This document shows positions 20,019 through 26,970 of a stretch of 27,742 nt of DNA, one piece after another (the stretch's first letter is position 1; every line of letters starts with the position of its first letter). The position numbers and the translations under genes were made by a program. The notes beneath the pieces were generated by a model. That model saw only the letters and a program-made list of their open reading frames with translations. It was not told the origin of the DNA and did not search any database. The DNA is from an uncultured Lachnospiraceae bacterium (GTDB taxonomy: Bacteria > Bacillota_A > Clostridia > Lachnospirales > Lachnospiraceae): contig CAJUOF010000215.1 in NCBI GenBank assembly GCA_910587905.1, forward strand, positions 1 through 27,742, read 5' to 3'.

Positions 20019-20627
20019 ATGAGTGACCATGAATTGCTGTTGGCAATTTCCGACATGATGGACACCAAGCTGAAAACGGAATTGCAGCCACTAAAGAACG
20101 ATCTGCAGGAAGTGAAGACGGATCTGCGGATTGTAAAGGACGATGTACAGGATCTGAAGATCCGAGTAGAATTGCTGGAAGACGCCGTGCAAAAGCTCCA
20201 AGAGGACGTGCAGGGGCTCAAGGAGGACATGCGCAGACTCGAGGGCAGAGTACAAAAGATCGAAAACGACATGCAAAAGATGGAAAGCAGAATGCAGAAC
20301 ATGGAGAGCAGGATGCAAACCATGGAGAGCAGGATGCAGAACATGGAAGACCGGATGCAGAACATGGAAGACCGGATGCAGAACATGGAGGGTCAGATCC
20401 AGGAGATCAAGACGGATCTTGGGCACACGCAGGAGCAAGTCCTGAAGATCAGCCTGGTCCAGGAAAACGTCCTGCTGCCACGGCTCAACACCATCGAAAG
20501 CTGCTACACCAGTACATACCACCGTTACTGGACCTATGCCGGCAAGATCGAGACCGCCCTTTTTGACATCGAGATACTGAAAAAAGTGGTGGGAGAGCAC
20601 TCCGAGCAGCTTCGGAAGCTGGCCTGA
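20019..20627 (+). CDS. Coiled-coil protein with heptad repeats, function unknown
   Basis: This 202-residue protein is almost wholly helical. The N-terminus (MSDHELLLAISDMMDTKL) is followed by about 95 residues of continuous seven-residue periodicity (LKNDLQEVKTDLRIVKDDV and onward) that ends in five near-identical units of the form MESRMQN/MEDRMQN. A conserved-looking tail, LPRLNTIESCYTSTYHRYW, then a further helix, closes the protein. There is no signal peptide or membrane segment, so it is probably cytoplasmic and oligomeric. The ATG at 20019 has a strong GGAAAGGAGG upstream. A terminator follows, so it is transcribed alone. Proteins with this build are frequent in gut clostridia, but I know no function. 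Confidence 0.85.
   Translation: MSDHELLLAISDMMDTKLKTELQPLKNDLQEVKTDLRIVKDDVQDLKIRVELLEDAVQKLQEDVQGLKEDMRRLEGRVQKIENDMQKMESRMQNMESRMQTMESRMQNMEDRMQNMEDRMQNMEGQIQEIKTDLGHTQEQVLKISLVQENVLLPRLNTIESCYTSTYHRYWTYAGKIETALFDIEILKKVVGEHSEQLRKLA
20280..20405 (+). repeat. 21-bp in-frame tandem repeat (five units plus a degenerate sixth)
   Basis: Units start at 20280, 20301, 20322, 20343, 20364 and 20385. Units four and five are identical (ATGGAAGACCGGATGCAGAA then C). Each codes one heptad of coiled coil, so gain or loss of units changes rod length without changing frame. Confidence 0.92.
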
Positions 20628-20678
20628 ACGCAACCATGTACGATCAGGCCCGGTAATGTAAACGAATTTGTGTCTTTG

Positions 20679-20741
20679 AAAAAGTACTTCTTTTCGGTAA
20701 GAATCCGGATATGACCATTCTGACCGAAAAGGAGTATTTTT
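20679..20741 (+). terminator. Long hairpin terminator after the coiled-coil gene
   Basis: TACTTCTTTTCGGT pairs with ACCGAAAAGGAGTA with one G-T type mismatch, an inner AGAAT/ATTCT pair continues the stem, and TTTTT follows. A-runs on the left side would let it work in both directions. Its right arm contains an AAGGAG that sits seven bases before the ATG at 20742, so the stem would also hide that ribosome site. Confidence 0.7.
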
Positions 20742-20975
20742 ATGGCCAGGCTCAAAAAAACAAAATCCTTGAATTCCCGCTCCAAAAATGGTACGCTATT
20801 AACCAACACCAATCCGGAGGCCTCCCATGAACCCAAAGAATTCAAGCCCGGCGAGAATCATCCTGCAAAAAATCCTGGCGCTGCTCTGTTTTCTGGTTTT
20901 GCCCCTGCTCTTTTATGTCCTGACGGCCTATCTGACGGCCGCCGTCTTTCAGGTGCTCCTTTCCTCCATGGATGA
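20742..20975 (+). CDS. Possible small ORF or leader peptide ahead of the CPBP gene
   Basis: An ATG at 20742 has a good AAGGAG seven bases upstream and opens a 77-codon frame beginning MARLKKTKSLNSRSKNGTLL. The second half overlaps the CPBP protease gene in another frame and looks like non-coding shadow. I recognise no family. It may be a leader peptide, or the ribosome site may be coincidental because it belongs to the hairpin arm. Confidence 0.22.
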   Translation: MARLKKTKSLNSRSKNGTLLTNTNPEASHEPKEFKPGENHPAKNPGAALFSGFAPALLCPDGLSDGRRLSGAPFLHG

Positions 20976-21678
20976 GGGGGCGGGAGCCGCCCGGTTTCTG
21001 GAAGCAAACCTTCCTATTGTATATTCCGGTGCCGCCGCACTGGTCACCGTCGGCGTCCTGGGTCCCCTCTACCGCCGCTTTCGAAGGGATCCCCTTCTGT
21101 CCGTATCCCCCCGAAACCCGGAAACGGGACGCCCCAAACGGCGGGACCATCCCTCTGCGGCCTCCGGATATCTCTGCGCAGCCGCCTTCGGCTCTTTTGG
21201 AGCCGTGTTCTTCAACCTCCTGCTGGCCCTCTCCAGACTGCCGGAGCTTTTCCCCTCCGCCGGGACCATCGGGGCCGCAGGGGGGGAGGTAAATGCGCCG
21301 CTCCATTTCCTGGTCGTCTGCCTGCTCCTTCCCACGGCCGAAGAGCTGGTCTTCCGTGGCCTGGGCTACTTCGGCCTTCGCCGGTTTTACGGTCCGGCCT
21401 TCACCGGCGTCCTGACGGCGGCCCTCTTCGGCGTCTTCCACGGCAATGCCCCCCAGACCCTCTACGGCTTCTGCATGGGGCTCCTGCTGGCCCACACCGC
21501 CGAAGCCTGCCGGAATCTGACCGGCGTGCTCCTGTTTCACTGGGCGGCCAACGTGACCTCCTTCTTTTTCCTGGGCGATCCCACCGGCCAGCGGCTGATC
21601 TACTCCATCCCCTTCCTCGGCCTGTCGGGAATCGGCTGCGTCTGGCTCTTCTACCGGGTAAAGGATCTGGGCCGCTGA
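20827..21678 (+). CDS. CPBP-family intramembrane metalloprotease
   Basis: The 283-residue multi-pass membrane protein has the three CPBP (Abi/Rce1-like) motifs: AEELVFRG with E172-E173 and R177, FGVFHGN with H205, and FHWAANV with H238. These residues form the metal-dependent protease site within the membrane. Family members process prenylated or other membrane-linked peptides and often confer self-immunity next to bacteriocin genes. The ATG at 20827 has CGGAGG upstream. A LytTR regulator and GHKL kinase follow on the same strand after 115 bases, which fits a peptide-signalling or immunity locus, though no peptide gene was recognised. A weak hairpin lies at the gene end. Confidence 0.9.
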   Translation: MNPKNSSPARIILQKILALLCFLVLPLLFYVLTAYLTAAVFQVLLSSMDEGAGAARFLEANLPIVYSGAAALVTVGVLGPLYRRFRRDPLLSVSPRNPETGRPKRRDHPSAASGYLCAAAFGSFGAVFFNLLLALSRLPELFPSAGTIGAAGGEVNAPLHFLVVCLLLPTAEELVFRGLGYFGLRRFYGPAFTGVLTAALFGVFHGNAPQTLYGFCMGLLLAHTAEACRNLTGVLLFHWAANVTSFFFLGDPTGQRLIYSIPFLGLSGIGCVWLFYRVKDLGR

Positions 21679-21717
21679 CGGCTTCCCGCAGCAAAATGGC
21701 CCGGACTGTCCTTTTTT
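21666..21717 (+). terminator. Possible weak terminator after the CPBP gene
   Basis: TCTGGGCC (21666-21673) pairs with GGCCCGGA (21698-21705) with one mismatch. A six-T run begins six bases later. The stem overlaps the stop codon; termination may be partial. Confidence 0.4.
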
Positions 21718-21793
21718 GACCCGAACAGTGCGCAGGCTACCGGAAAACGTGGTACGATAAATCCGATACCTTGAGAAAGAACGGAGGGAGACT

Positions 21794-22513
21794 ATGCGGA
21801 TCGCTCTTGTGGACGACGAAGCGGCGGAACGCCAAAAACTTGGGGAATGGATCCGTTTGGTCCTTAAAGCCTGCGGACCGGAAGGGCAGATTTTGGAATA
21901 TGAAAACGGGCAGGATTTTCTGACCGCCGCCAAAGAATCCCCCTTTGACCTGGTTTTTCTGGACATCTATATGAAGGGCTTGGACGGTGTGGAGACCGCC
22001 AGGAGGCTCCGCTCCTTTGACCGGAAATGCCTGCTGGTGTTTATGACCGTCTCGAAAGACCATGCCCTGGAGGGTTACCAGGTTCGGGCCTTTCAGTACC
22101 TGGTGAAGCCCTGCTCCCTCCGGGATCTGGAACAGCTTTTTGAAGAGCTGGGCGGATATTTTGCGCCGGAGACCGCCATCCTGATCCGGTCCGGCCGCCA
22201 GGAGCTCCGTCTGCGGCCCGGGCAGATCCTCTGGGCGGAGCATTTCCAGCACAAGATTCTGATCCACACAGAAAGGGGCAGGGAACTCTCCGTCCGCATG
22301 AATTTTTCGGAATTCATCCGGCTCTTTGCCGGCGATCCCCGCTTCTTTGTCTGCGGGCGTGGCGTCCTGGTCAACCTGTCCCACGCCGACGATTTTGACG
22401 GGACGGATTTCCGGCTGTCCGACGGGACCAGAGTTCCCGTGAGCCGTTCCCTTGCCGGTGCGGCCCGAGCTGCTTTCGGCGAATACCTGTTCCGAAAGGA
22501 GGCCCTGAGATGA
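21794..22513 (+). CDS. LytTR-family response regulator (AgrA-like)
   Basis: The 239-residue protein has an N-terminal receiver domain (MRIALVDDEAAE, phospho-acceptor D57 in LVFLDIYMKGLDG, and conserved Lys in YLVKPC) and a C-terminal LytTR DNA-binding domain (about 140-235, with ILWAEHFQHKILIHT and FFVCGRGVLVNLSHA). Such regulators bind pairs of direct repeats and commonly control peptide-signalling, bacteriocin or virulence genes. GGAGGGAG precedes the ATG. The stop overlaps the next gene's ATG by four bases (ATGA), so the kinase is translationally coupled and is its partner. Confidence 0.94.
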   Translation: MRIALVDDEAAERQKLGEWIRLVLKACGPEGQILEYENGQDFLTAAKESPFDLVFLDIYMKGLDGVETARRLRSFDRKCLLVFMTVSKDHALEGYQVRAFQYLVKPCSLRDLEQLFEELGGYFAPETAILIRSGRQELRLRPGQILWAEHFQHKILIHTERGRELSVRMNFSEFIRLFAGDPRFFVCGRGVLVNLSHADDFDGTDFRLSDGTRVPVSRSLAGAARAAFGEYLFRKEALR

Positions 22514-23841
22514 ATGAGGTTTTTCTACCCATCCTGGAGATGGCAGTCCTGCTTCCCACGGTCCTCGCTCTTTTTCTGCCCGTGCAGGACTGGCTCCGCG
22601 TCGACAAAAAAAAGTTTTTCCTGATCCTGTTCCCCTCCCTGGCCCTTTACTGCCTTCTGGGCGGACTGTTCTGCTATTCCTTTAAGCTTCCCACCAACTT
22701 ACTGACGATCCCCGAACTGATACTCGGAATCTTTTTTTACCTCCGGCTGCTCACCCTCTCTCCCTGGAAAGCCGTCAGCGTGCTCCTGGCCGTGTGCGCA
22801 GTCTTTTCCTGCTTAAACGCCCTGGCAGTCGGGATCGACGCATACATCGGCGCTGTGAGCCCGCTCTATCTGAACCCGAAAGCCGGCATCGCCCACAACC
22901 TGCTCGGCCTTGCCGTCACGGCCATCTTCTGGCATCCCTCCACCCGCCAGGCCCGCAGGCTTCTCCTGGAAGACGAAATGGCGCGGACTTGGTACGTGTT
23001 CTGGCCTCTTCCCTCCGCCTTCATCTGCCTTAACCTGTTTCTGACCGCCCAGGATCTAAGCCGCCTTTCCTCCGGGTGGATCGCCACCATCTATTTCGTC
23101 ATCACGTCCTCCCTCCTCGGGCTCCTTCTGCTGTCCTATCTCCTGTTTTACCACATTGCCGGAAATTACGCCGCCACGATCCGGCTGCAGAACGAAAATC
23201 ACCTTCTCCACATGATCCAATCCCGCTACGAATCCCTGCAGGACGCAATCATCGAGACCAGACAGGCCCGCCACGATCTGCGCCACCATTTCCACGCCCT
23301 CTCCGCCCTGGCCGCAAAAGAAGACTGGGAGAGCCTGCGCAGTTATCTGAGCGAGGCCGAACGCCGCCTTCCGAAAACGGAGCTGGTACTCTGCGCCAAC
23401 CCGACCGTGGACGGGACCGCCGGCTACTATGCGGCCCAGTATGAACAGCAGGGCATTGCCTGGAATTTCCGTCTGGAACTGCCGGAGCGCCTTCCCGTCC
23501 CGGAAACCGATTTCTGCGTCGTCCTTTCCAACCTGCTGGAAAACGCTCTGGAGGCCGGCCGCCGGCCGGAAATCTCTTCCTCCGAAATCTCCGGGCCGGC
23601 CCCCTCCGTCTCCGTCTCCGCCAGGACCCACGGGGAAACGATTCTTTTATTGACGGTGGAAAACACCCTCCTCCGGCCCGTCCGGGAACAAAGCGGAACC
23701 TTCCTCTCCTCCAAGCGGGAGGGCCCCGGCATCGGCCTTTCCTCGGTCCGCCGCATCGCCGAGAAGAACGGCGGCTACTGTCGGTTCGAGCAGGACGAAA
23801 CCTGTTTTCGGGCCCACGTGATGTTCCGAGCAGGACTTTGA
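22510..23841 (+). CDS. GHKL-domain sensor histidine kinase (AgrC-like)
   Basis: The 443-residue protein has six or seven membrane helices in the first 220 residues and no large outside domain, as in kinases that sense peptides in the membrane. A linker helix leads to the phospho-acceptor region RQARHDLRHHFHAL (H255) and a GHKL-type ATP-binding domain with NLLENALEA (341-349) and GPGIGLSSV (406-414). It overlaps the LytTR regulator by four bases. No agrB- or agrD-like gene is present, so the signal is either made elsewhere or is not a cyclic peptide. Confidence 0.93.
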   Translation: MNEVFLPILEMAVLLPTVLALFLPVQDWLRVDKKKFFLILFPSLALYCLLGGLFCYSFKLPTNLLTIPELILGIFFYLRLLTLSPWKAVSVLLAVCAVFSCLNALAVGIDAYIGAVSPLYLNPKAGIAHNLLGLAVTAIFWHPSTRQARRLLLEDEMARTWYVFWPLPSAFICLNLFLTAQDLSRLSSGWIATIYFVITSSLLGLLLLSYLLFYHIAGNYAATIRLQNENHLLHMIQSRYESLQDAIIETRQARHDLRHHFHALSALAAKEDWESLRSYLSEAERRLPKTELVLCANPTVDGTAGYYAAQYEQQGIAWNFRLELPERLPVPETDFCVVLSNLLENALEAGRRPEISSSEISGPAPSVSVSARTHGETILLLTVENTLLRPVREQSGTFLSSKREGPGIGLSSVRRIAEKNGGYCRFEQDETCFRAHVMFRAGL

Positions 23842-23864
23842 CCCACATTATTATGGGGAGGCCC

Positions 23865-24299
23865 CTAAACCAGGACCTCCCCTTCCAGGTAACACTCTCT
23901 GATGTAATCTCTCGGCTGATAAAAAAAATCCGAATTATAATTGGAGATCGCATCGTCGATCCACGAGGAATACACCTCCGTCAGCGTCCGAACCACGTCG
24001 TCCCCGCAGACGTCCTCGATCAGTCTCTCATAGACCTCGCCGATGGTCCAGTAATCCGGGGCCTCATATTTGCAGCGTGCCACATTGTCAAACTCTCCCT
24101 GAGCGATGCTGCAGGAGGTAATGAATTCATCCGCCGTTTTTGCGATAGGCTCACAGTGAAAGACATCCGCATACCGGTAAATGCGCCGCAGAGTTTTTTC
24201 CCCCAAGGCCGAAACCACCTCCGACCGTTTTCGCTTCTGCCGTCTCCCGATCAATTCAATCAGGCTGCACGTAAAAAACAGATCGTTGTCATTCTTCAT
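23865..24299 (-). CDS. Conserved hypothetical protein, partner of the DUF3990-type gene
   Basis: This 144-residue acidic, soluble protein begins MKNDNDLFFTCSLIELIGR and contains RIYRYADVFHCEPI and CSIAQGEFDNVA. I recall similar proteins next to DUF3990-type genes in gut clostridia, but know no function. The start codon overlaps the upstream gene by 11 bases and has GAGGTGA just ahead, so translation is coupled and stoichiometric expression is likely. That arrangement would suit an antitoxin, immunity or accessory role; this is inference. It converges on the GHKL kinase with only 23 bases between. Confidence 0.75.
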   Translation of the reverse strand: MKNDNDLFFTCSLIELIGRRQKRKRSEVVSALGEKTLRRIYRYADVFHCEPIAKTADEFITSCSIAQGEFDNVARCKYEAPDYWTIGEVYERLIEDVCGDDVVRTLTEVYSSWIDDAISNYNSDFFYQPRDYIRECYLEGEVLV

Positions 24300-24765
24300 C
24301 GCTCACCTCGTATCCTTTCCGAAACTGCAAGGCCGCCAGGGCCCTCACCGTATGGAAACTGATCTGGTGCGTCGGTTTCTTAAATTTGGCCAACGCCCAG
24401 AAGGCTTCCCTGGATATCTTTCCATCGGCAAAGTTCTGCACATAATTGAATATGGTGTCATTTGCCATGGGGCCTTCCACAATATCATAATCATGCGGGT
24501 TGCCCAGTCTGCACGAGACAATAAAATCCAGCCATTCTTCTGTCATCTCCGAAAACTTTAACATGCGAAGTGACGGGTCCGGCGTATAAACATACTCGTT
24601 CATCATACCGACACCGCCAAAACGAATTGCCCACCGTTTCGCCTGTTCCTGAAACAGCGTACAGTAAAAGCCGAAATAAAAATCCTTATGAAAGCGCGCG
24701 GTGCGGATCTCAGGGAATTCCACCCGTCGTCTGCTGCCATGATATAAGATGATTTCCTCTTCCAA
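24289..24765 (-). CDS. DUF3990-type protein (possible ADP-ribosyltransferase-like fold)
   Basis: The 158-residue protein opens with IILYHGSRRRVEFPEI and continues FYFGFYCTLFQEQAKRWAIR, the pattern of DUF3990, in which an HG motif is followed by an FGxGFY-T and Q-A-W-A block. I understand this family to be related to ADP-ribosyltransferase folds, from memory. The second conserved Gly of FGxGFY is in keeping, though the first is replaced (DFYFGFY). I prefer the TTG at 24765 because AAAGGAG sits nine bases upstream and the protein then begins where the family does; the in-frame ATG at 24816 has only a weak site. It is coupled to the gene downstream and follows Uma2 closely. A toxin-like role is plausible but unproven. 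Confidence 0.72.
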   Translation of the reverse strand: MEEEIILYHGSRRRVEFPEIRTARFHKDFYFGFYCTLFQEQAKRWAIRFGGVGMMNEYVYTPDPSLRMLKFSEMTEEWLDFIVSCRLGNPHDYDIVEGPMANDTIFNYVQNFADGKISREAFWALAKFKKPTHQISFHTVRALAALQFRKGYEVSDEE

Positions 24766-24827
24766 AGTCTCTGGACTCCTTTCCACAAACTTTATAATAG
24801 AATTCCCGACAGCCATTTTCTTTTCGG

Positions 24828-25385
24828 CTAGAGCTGATCGGCAATATCGGAAAAATCAATGTACAAGTCATCGTAAATGTTGACCTTGACCGTGGACTCA
24901 AAGGAATACTGGACGTTCAACTCGTCCCCCTCAAAATAATTGACCGTCACTGTTTTTCGGCGGGGATCCACGATCCAATATTCCCGGACGCCTGCAGTCT
25001 TATAGTAATACGGCTTGCGGATATAATCGTCCGAGGGATTACCGGGGGAAACTATTTCAATAATGAAATCAGGCGCACCATTGCACCGCTTCCCGTCCAG
25101 CTTGTCCTGATCACATACGATCAAAAGATCGGGCTGGACAATGGTGAGAGGGGCGTCATTCAATTTTACGTCAAACGGGGCATGGAACACCCGGCATGGC
25201 CCCTTTTTGCTTTTGAGATAAATGTTGAGCATCGTCGAAAGCTCCATGGAGATTGTCTGGTGCTCCTGGGAGGGACTGGCCATGTAATAAATCTGTCCGT
25301 CAAAAACCTCTGCCCTGACATCTTCCGGAAGAGCTTCATATTCCTTTAAAGTGATTGTTTGCGGCTGCGGCCGTAATGCCTGCAT
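24828..25385 (-). CDS. Uma2-family (DUF820) endonuclease-fold protein
   Basis: The 185-residue protein has the Uma2 restriction-endonuclease-like core: E26 in RAEVFDGQIYYM, D86 in VQPDLLIVCD, E110 in PDFIIEIVSP, a lysine in the following helix, and GVREYWIVDP (132-141). The acidic and lysine residues match the PD-(D/E)xK layout. Function of this very widespread family is not settled; many copies travel with mobile DNA. The ATG at 25385 has GGAAAGGAAG upstream. The frame stays open far upstream, but that part is antisense-like shadow of the sigma-type gene and has no family similarity. It starts 29 bases after the sigma-like gene. Confidence 0.88.
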   Translation of the reverse strand: MQALRPQPQTITLKEYEALPEDVRAEVFDGQIYYMASPSQEHQTISMELSTMLNIYLKSKKGPCRVFHAPFDVKLNDAPLTIVQPDLLIVCDQDKLDGKRCNGAPDFIIEIVSPGNPSDDYIRKPYYYKTAGVREYWIVDPRRKTVTVNYFEGDELNVQYSFESTVKVNIYDDLYIDFSDIADQL

Positions 25386-25414
25386 AATGACACTTCCTTT
25401 CCGAAACTGCGCTG

Positions 25415-26260
25415 CTACTCTCTTCCGAATTTCTCCCCGGATCCGTGGGCCTCCACCACCGCCAGGGCGTCCATGGAAATCTTCATGATGTCCCTCGTCA
25501 TATCCTCGCTCAGGTTCATCCTCTGAGCCACCTCGGAGAGGGTCGCCTCCCGTCCGAGCTCCTTCACCAGCTCCTCCGTGGCCTCCATGATGGCGTTGGC
25601 CTGGGCCGCCAGATAGCTTCCCGTATCCCGCTCTCCCGTCTGCTCGGCCAGGGCCGCATCCATGGCGGAACAGATCTCCCTGGTGATGTAGACGCCGAAA
25701 TCCCCGCCCTCGAAATCCTCCATGGCCATGAGAAGGGCCATATTCCCCTCCTGAACCAGGTCCGCCATGTGGACGCCCTTTCCGGCGTATTCCTTCGCAA
25801 GCTCCACCACACGCCCCAGATGTCCCTCCGCCAGACGATTCCTGGCGGCCCGGTTTCCCAGTTTCACGGCCGTGAGAAGCCCCGGCAGCTCCCACTCGGA
25901 AATCTCCTCAATGGCCCTGATCTCCTCCAGATACATCCGGTAGCATTTGGTGTCCTCCCCGGTCAGACGTTTTTCGGAAGAAGCCCCCGCTTTGCTCCTT
26001 TTGCCGGAAGCCCCGCCTCTCTCTTCTTCTCCCCCGTCGCCGCCTCTCAAGTAGGAAAGGCTCTCCGGATGGCTCTCGTGGCCCTCCACCGTGATCTGAT
26101 TCAGCTCCAGATAGCTGTAGATCAACCTCCACTGCTCCGTGGTGAGCTCCCATCCCGGAAAACATTCCCGGATCTGGGGCTCCGTCACCTTGAGGCCGGA
26201 AGCCTTCGCAAGGAGCAGAAGGTCGCCGAGGGCGGTTTTAAATTCGCTTTGATCGTTCAT
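25415..26260 (-). CDS. Sigma-70-like protein without region 4
   Basis: The 281-residue protein has a region 1-like N-terminus (about 5-60, ending LELNQITVEG), a charged Gly/Ser/Lys-rich linker (about 70-100), a region 2-like core (about 104-200, with RNRLAEGHLGRVVELAKEY and MADLVQEGNMALLMAMEDFE, the RNA-polymerase-binding part), and a region 3-like end (about 224-265, ELGREATLSEVAQRMNLSE). It then stops: the region 4 helix-turn-helix that reads the -35 box is absent. The DNA-melting strip that in true sigma factors reads like FSTYATWWIRQAI is FGVYITREICSAM here, without the tryptophans. The ATG at 26260 has AGAGGAG seven bases upstream. It may be a polymerase-binding decoy or partial sigma. 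Confidence 0.85.
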   Translation of the reverse strand: MNDQSEFKTALGDLLLLAKASGLKVTEPQIRECFPGWELTTEQWRLIYSYLELNQITVEGHESHPESLSYLRGGDGGEEERGGASGKRSKAGASSEKRLTGEDTKCYRMYLEEIRAIEEISEWELPGLLTAVKLGNRAARNRLAEGHLGRVVELAKEYAGKGVHMADLVQEGNMALLMAMEDFEGGDFGVYITREICSAMDAALAEQTGERDTGSYLAAQANAIMEATEELVKELGREATLSEVAQRMNLSEDMTRDIMKISMDALAVVEAHGSGEKFGRE

Positions 26261-26289
26261 ATTAGTACTCCTCTTTGTTTCGGGTCCGG

Positions 26290-26462
26290 GCCGTCGGGGC
26301 ATCCGTTCCTCGCAGACACGTCGATTTTGCGGATTTTGCTGCGCCGCCTATGGCAGGCAATTTCACCTCCATCAAACCGGGTCGGCTGAAATTGCCTGCG
26401 CTATGCTCACAAAATCCGCAAAATCTTCCTATCGTCTGCTTCGGAATGGATGCCCCGACGGC
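26290..26462. repeat. Nested 173-bp palindromic element
   Basis: Outer arms GCCGTCGGGGCATCCGTTCC (26290-26309) and 26443-26462 are reverse complements with one mismatch. Middle arms GATTTTGCGGATTTTG (26323-26338) and 26410-26425 are perfect, as are inner arms GCAGGCAATTTCA (26353-26365) and 26387-26399. Between outer and middle arms lie TCGCAGACACG (26310-26320) and CCTATCGTCTGCTTCGG (26428-26444), nearly the same core pieces as in the inverted repeat at 1388-1466. Confidence 0.9.
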
Positions 26463-26507
26463 CCTCTCTCCGAAAATGTCATGCTCTGTCCTGGGGCGGC
26501 CTATCGT

Positions 26508-26654
26508 TTACCACGCAGTTCTTCCTGTATTTATCAGACTGTCAAGGTCTGAAAATGCATTTTCTATGGCCTCTGAGTGATACATCTCGTACATGCTATA
26601 CACAAAATCCGTTAAATTTTTCTCATCCAGCACTTGTATCCCTATAATCAGCAT
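26508..26654 (-). CDS. Small hypothetical ORF (48 aa), possibly the end of a broken gene
   Basis: The frame MLIIGIQVLDEKNLTDFVYS, then MYEMYHSEAIENAFSDL and an ending INTGRTAW, has a normal amino-acid make-up and is AT-rich relative to its flanks. Its ATG overlaps the end of the frame upstream. It could be a coupled small gene or the continuation of that gene after a second frameshift. I recognise no family. Confidence 0.4.
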   Translation of the reverse strand: MLIIGIQVLDEKNLTDFVYSMYEMYHSEAIENAFSDLDSLINTGRTAW

Positions 26655-26938
26655 AGTTTTCCAGCAGATACGCAAAAAGCTCAAACTCCTTATCCAATTT
26701 CGTCCCCCCCCCTCAGATACAACGAGTTGCGAGGGTCGCCTGTCACTATTTCATTTTCCCACAGATCAAACAATATATAGTGCCACATTCTCAATTCGTT
26801 ATCTGCAAGCATTTCATGAGTTTCGGAATTTAAAAACAAACGCAGTCCGTCCATCTTAGAGTCCCCCCCCTGCGCCAAAATCCAACGCACGATTCGACAC
26901 AATAATCTGAGGTGAACGGACTTCCACATTACTCCCAT
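26623..26938 (-). pseudogene. Frameshifted small hypothetical gene with poly-G tracts
   Basis: One frame reads MDGLRLFLNSETHEML and NELRMWHYILFDLWENEI, then runs into nine G's (26704-26712) and stops at 26690. Removing one G joins it to TKLDKEFELFAYLLENYADY in the next frame, which ends at 26623. A second tract of eight G's (26863-26870) lies near the likely start. The two halves together look like one small acidic protein. Either the gene is broken, the homopolymer length is a sequencing error, or expression is switched by slippage. Confidence 0.45.
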
Positions 26939-26970
26939 GATACAATATCATAAACTCCCCTTCCCTCGCC

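Noticed and set aside
25386..25895. N-terminal extension of about 170 residues on the Uma2-family gene.
   Set aside because: It overlaps the sigma-like gene in another frame, is Gly/Arg/His-rich noise, and a good ribosome site marks the ATG at 25385.
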